Shown in pieces: positions 62,801 through 64,000 of a stretch of 64,000 nt of DNA. The notes under the pieces are model-generated. The model ran no database searches. It saw only the letters and a list, made by a program, of their open reading frames with translations, and was not told where the DNA came from. Source of the DNA: Tachypleus tridentatus (Eukaryota; Arthropoda; Merostomata; Xiphosura; Limulidae); contig NW_027467782.1 in assembly GCF_004210375.1 (NCBI RefSeq), positions 30,669,276 through 30,733,275 of the forward strand. The letters run 5' to 3'. The first letter of the stretch is position 1, and the number at the start of each line of letters is the position of its first letter. Position numbers and translations under genes: made by a program.

Positions 62801-64000
62801 ACATGGAGAATGGTACATATCATTGTGGATATCTTTGAAGTATTGTTTTAATGTCTAATTACATGGAGAATGGTACATATCATGTGTGGATATTTTTACA
62901 TGAAGTAATTGTTTTAATGTCTAATTACATGGAGAATGGTACATATTGTGGATATCTTGAAGTAATTGTTTTAATGTCTAATTAATGGAGAATACATGGA
63001 GAATGGTAATTGTTTTAATGTCTAATTACATTGTGGTGGATATCTTTAATTGAAGTAATTGTTTTAATGTCTAATTACATGGAGAATGGTACATATCATT
63101 GTGGATATCTTTGAAGTAATTGTTTTAATGTCTAATTACATGGAGAATGGTACATATCATTGTGGATATCTTTGAAGTAATTGTTTTAATGTCTAATTAC
63201 ATGGAGAATGGTACATATCATTGTGGATATCTTTGAAGTAATTGTTTTAATGTCTAATTACATGGAGAATGGTACATATCATTGTGGATATCTTTGAAGT
63301 AATTGTTTTAATGTCTAATTACATGGAGAATGGTACATATCATTGTGGATATCTTTGAAGTAATTGTTTTAATGTCTAATTACATGGAGAATGGTACATA
63401 TTATTGTGGATTGTGGATATCTTTGAAGTAATCGTTTTAGTGTCTAATTACATGGAGAATTGGTACATATCATTGTGGATATCTTTGAAGTAATTGTTTT
63501 AATGTCTAATTACATGGAGAATGGTACATATCATTGTGGATATCTTTGAAGTAATTGTTTTAATGTCTAATTACATGGAGAATGGTACATATCATTGTGG
63601 ATATCTTTGAAGTAATTGTTTTAATGTCTAATTACATGGAGAATGGTACATATCATTGTGGATATTACATTTGAAGTATATTTTGTTGTTTTAATGTCTA
63701 ATTACATGGAGAATGGTACATATCATTGTGGATATCTTTGAAGTAATTGTTTTAATGTCTAATTACATGGAGAATGGTACATATCATTGTGGATATCTTT
63801 GAAGTAATTGTTAATTACATGGAGAATGGTACATATCATTGTGGATATCTTTGAAGTAATTGTTTTAATGTCTAATTACATGGAGAATGGTACATATCTT
63901 TGAAGTAATTGTTTTAATGTGTTTATATATCTTTGTAATTGTTTTAATGTCTACATGGAGAATGGTACATATCATTGTGGATATCTTTGAAGTAATTGTT
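59848..64000 (+). repeat. 61-bp tandem array derived from ATR exon/5' splice site
   Basis: Unit: ACATGGAGAATGGTACATAT, CATTGTGGATATCTTTGAAG, TAATTGTTTTAATGTCTAAT, T. Roughly 65-70 copies reach the window edge and probably continue. Many units are identical. Common variants lack the CATCA/CATTG portion or read TAGATATCACTGTGG, and a few scrambled patches occur (near 60930, 61700, 62530 and 62990). The unit matches the ATR exon end at about 26 of its first 32 bases and then GTAATT plus intron-like sequence after a short gap. Confidence 0.97.

Overview
This is a eukaryotic, intron-rich, AT-rich animal window with about 310 unresolved bases (N) at its left edge. The tRNA-derived SINEs at 11.0 and 26.9 kb and the second SINE type at 46.3 kb look to me like families common in horseshoe crabs (Xiphosura). 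With the arthropod-like Tudor exon they suggest a chelicerate, most likely a horseshoe crab. That is recognition from memory, not a search result.

All three recognisable host loci read on the + strand. At 2.15-6.70 kb lie exons of the nonsense-mediated-decay factor SMG5: an acidic region, a helical EST1-like segment, the conserved PLPED segment and the start of the C-terminal PIN domain. The rest of the PIN domain is not visible. At 9.13-9.35 kb is one isolated Tudor-domain exon resembling SMN, with a broken frame. From 17.4 kb to at least 59.47 kb, about twelve exons follow the HEAT, UME and FAT regions of the checkpoint kinase ATR in the correct order. The kinase domain would lie beyond the window. 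Several exons are clean, but others carry frame breaks or an in-frame stop, and some expected exons are not visible. The locus is therefore either a decaying paralogue, plausible in a lineage with ancient genome duplications, or a real gene seen through indel errors in the assembly.

The introns are filled with mobile and repetitive DNA: a Tc1-like element in SMG5; a mariner copy at 52.8-53.9 kb; a Jockey-like LINE ORF1 remnant at 30.2-31.0 kb; a broken Ty3/Gypsy-type LTR fossil at 54.8-59.0 kb; SINEs with clear target-site duplications; a hAT-type MITE; and TTAA-flanked non-autonomous elements at 15.8, 21.6, 25.1-28.3, 41.9 and 45.9 kb. An unclassified long dispersed repeat occurs at 33.7-35.7, about 41.0-41.4 and 49.1-50.9 kb. 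Minisatellites of 31, 38, about 55, about 73 and about 80 bp are also present.

The most striking feature is at the right end. From 59.85 kb to the window edge (over 4.1 kb, roughly 65-70 copies) runs a 61-bp tandem array whose unit closely matches the 3' part of the last ATR exon plus its 5' splice site and the first bases of the intron. Two diverged intermediate copies lie between exon and array. An ATR exon-intron junction appears to have seeded a satellite inside its own intron.
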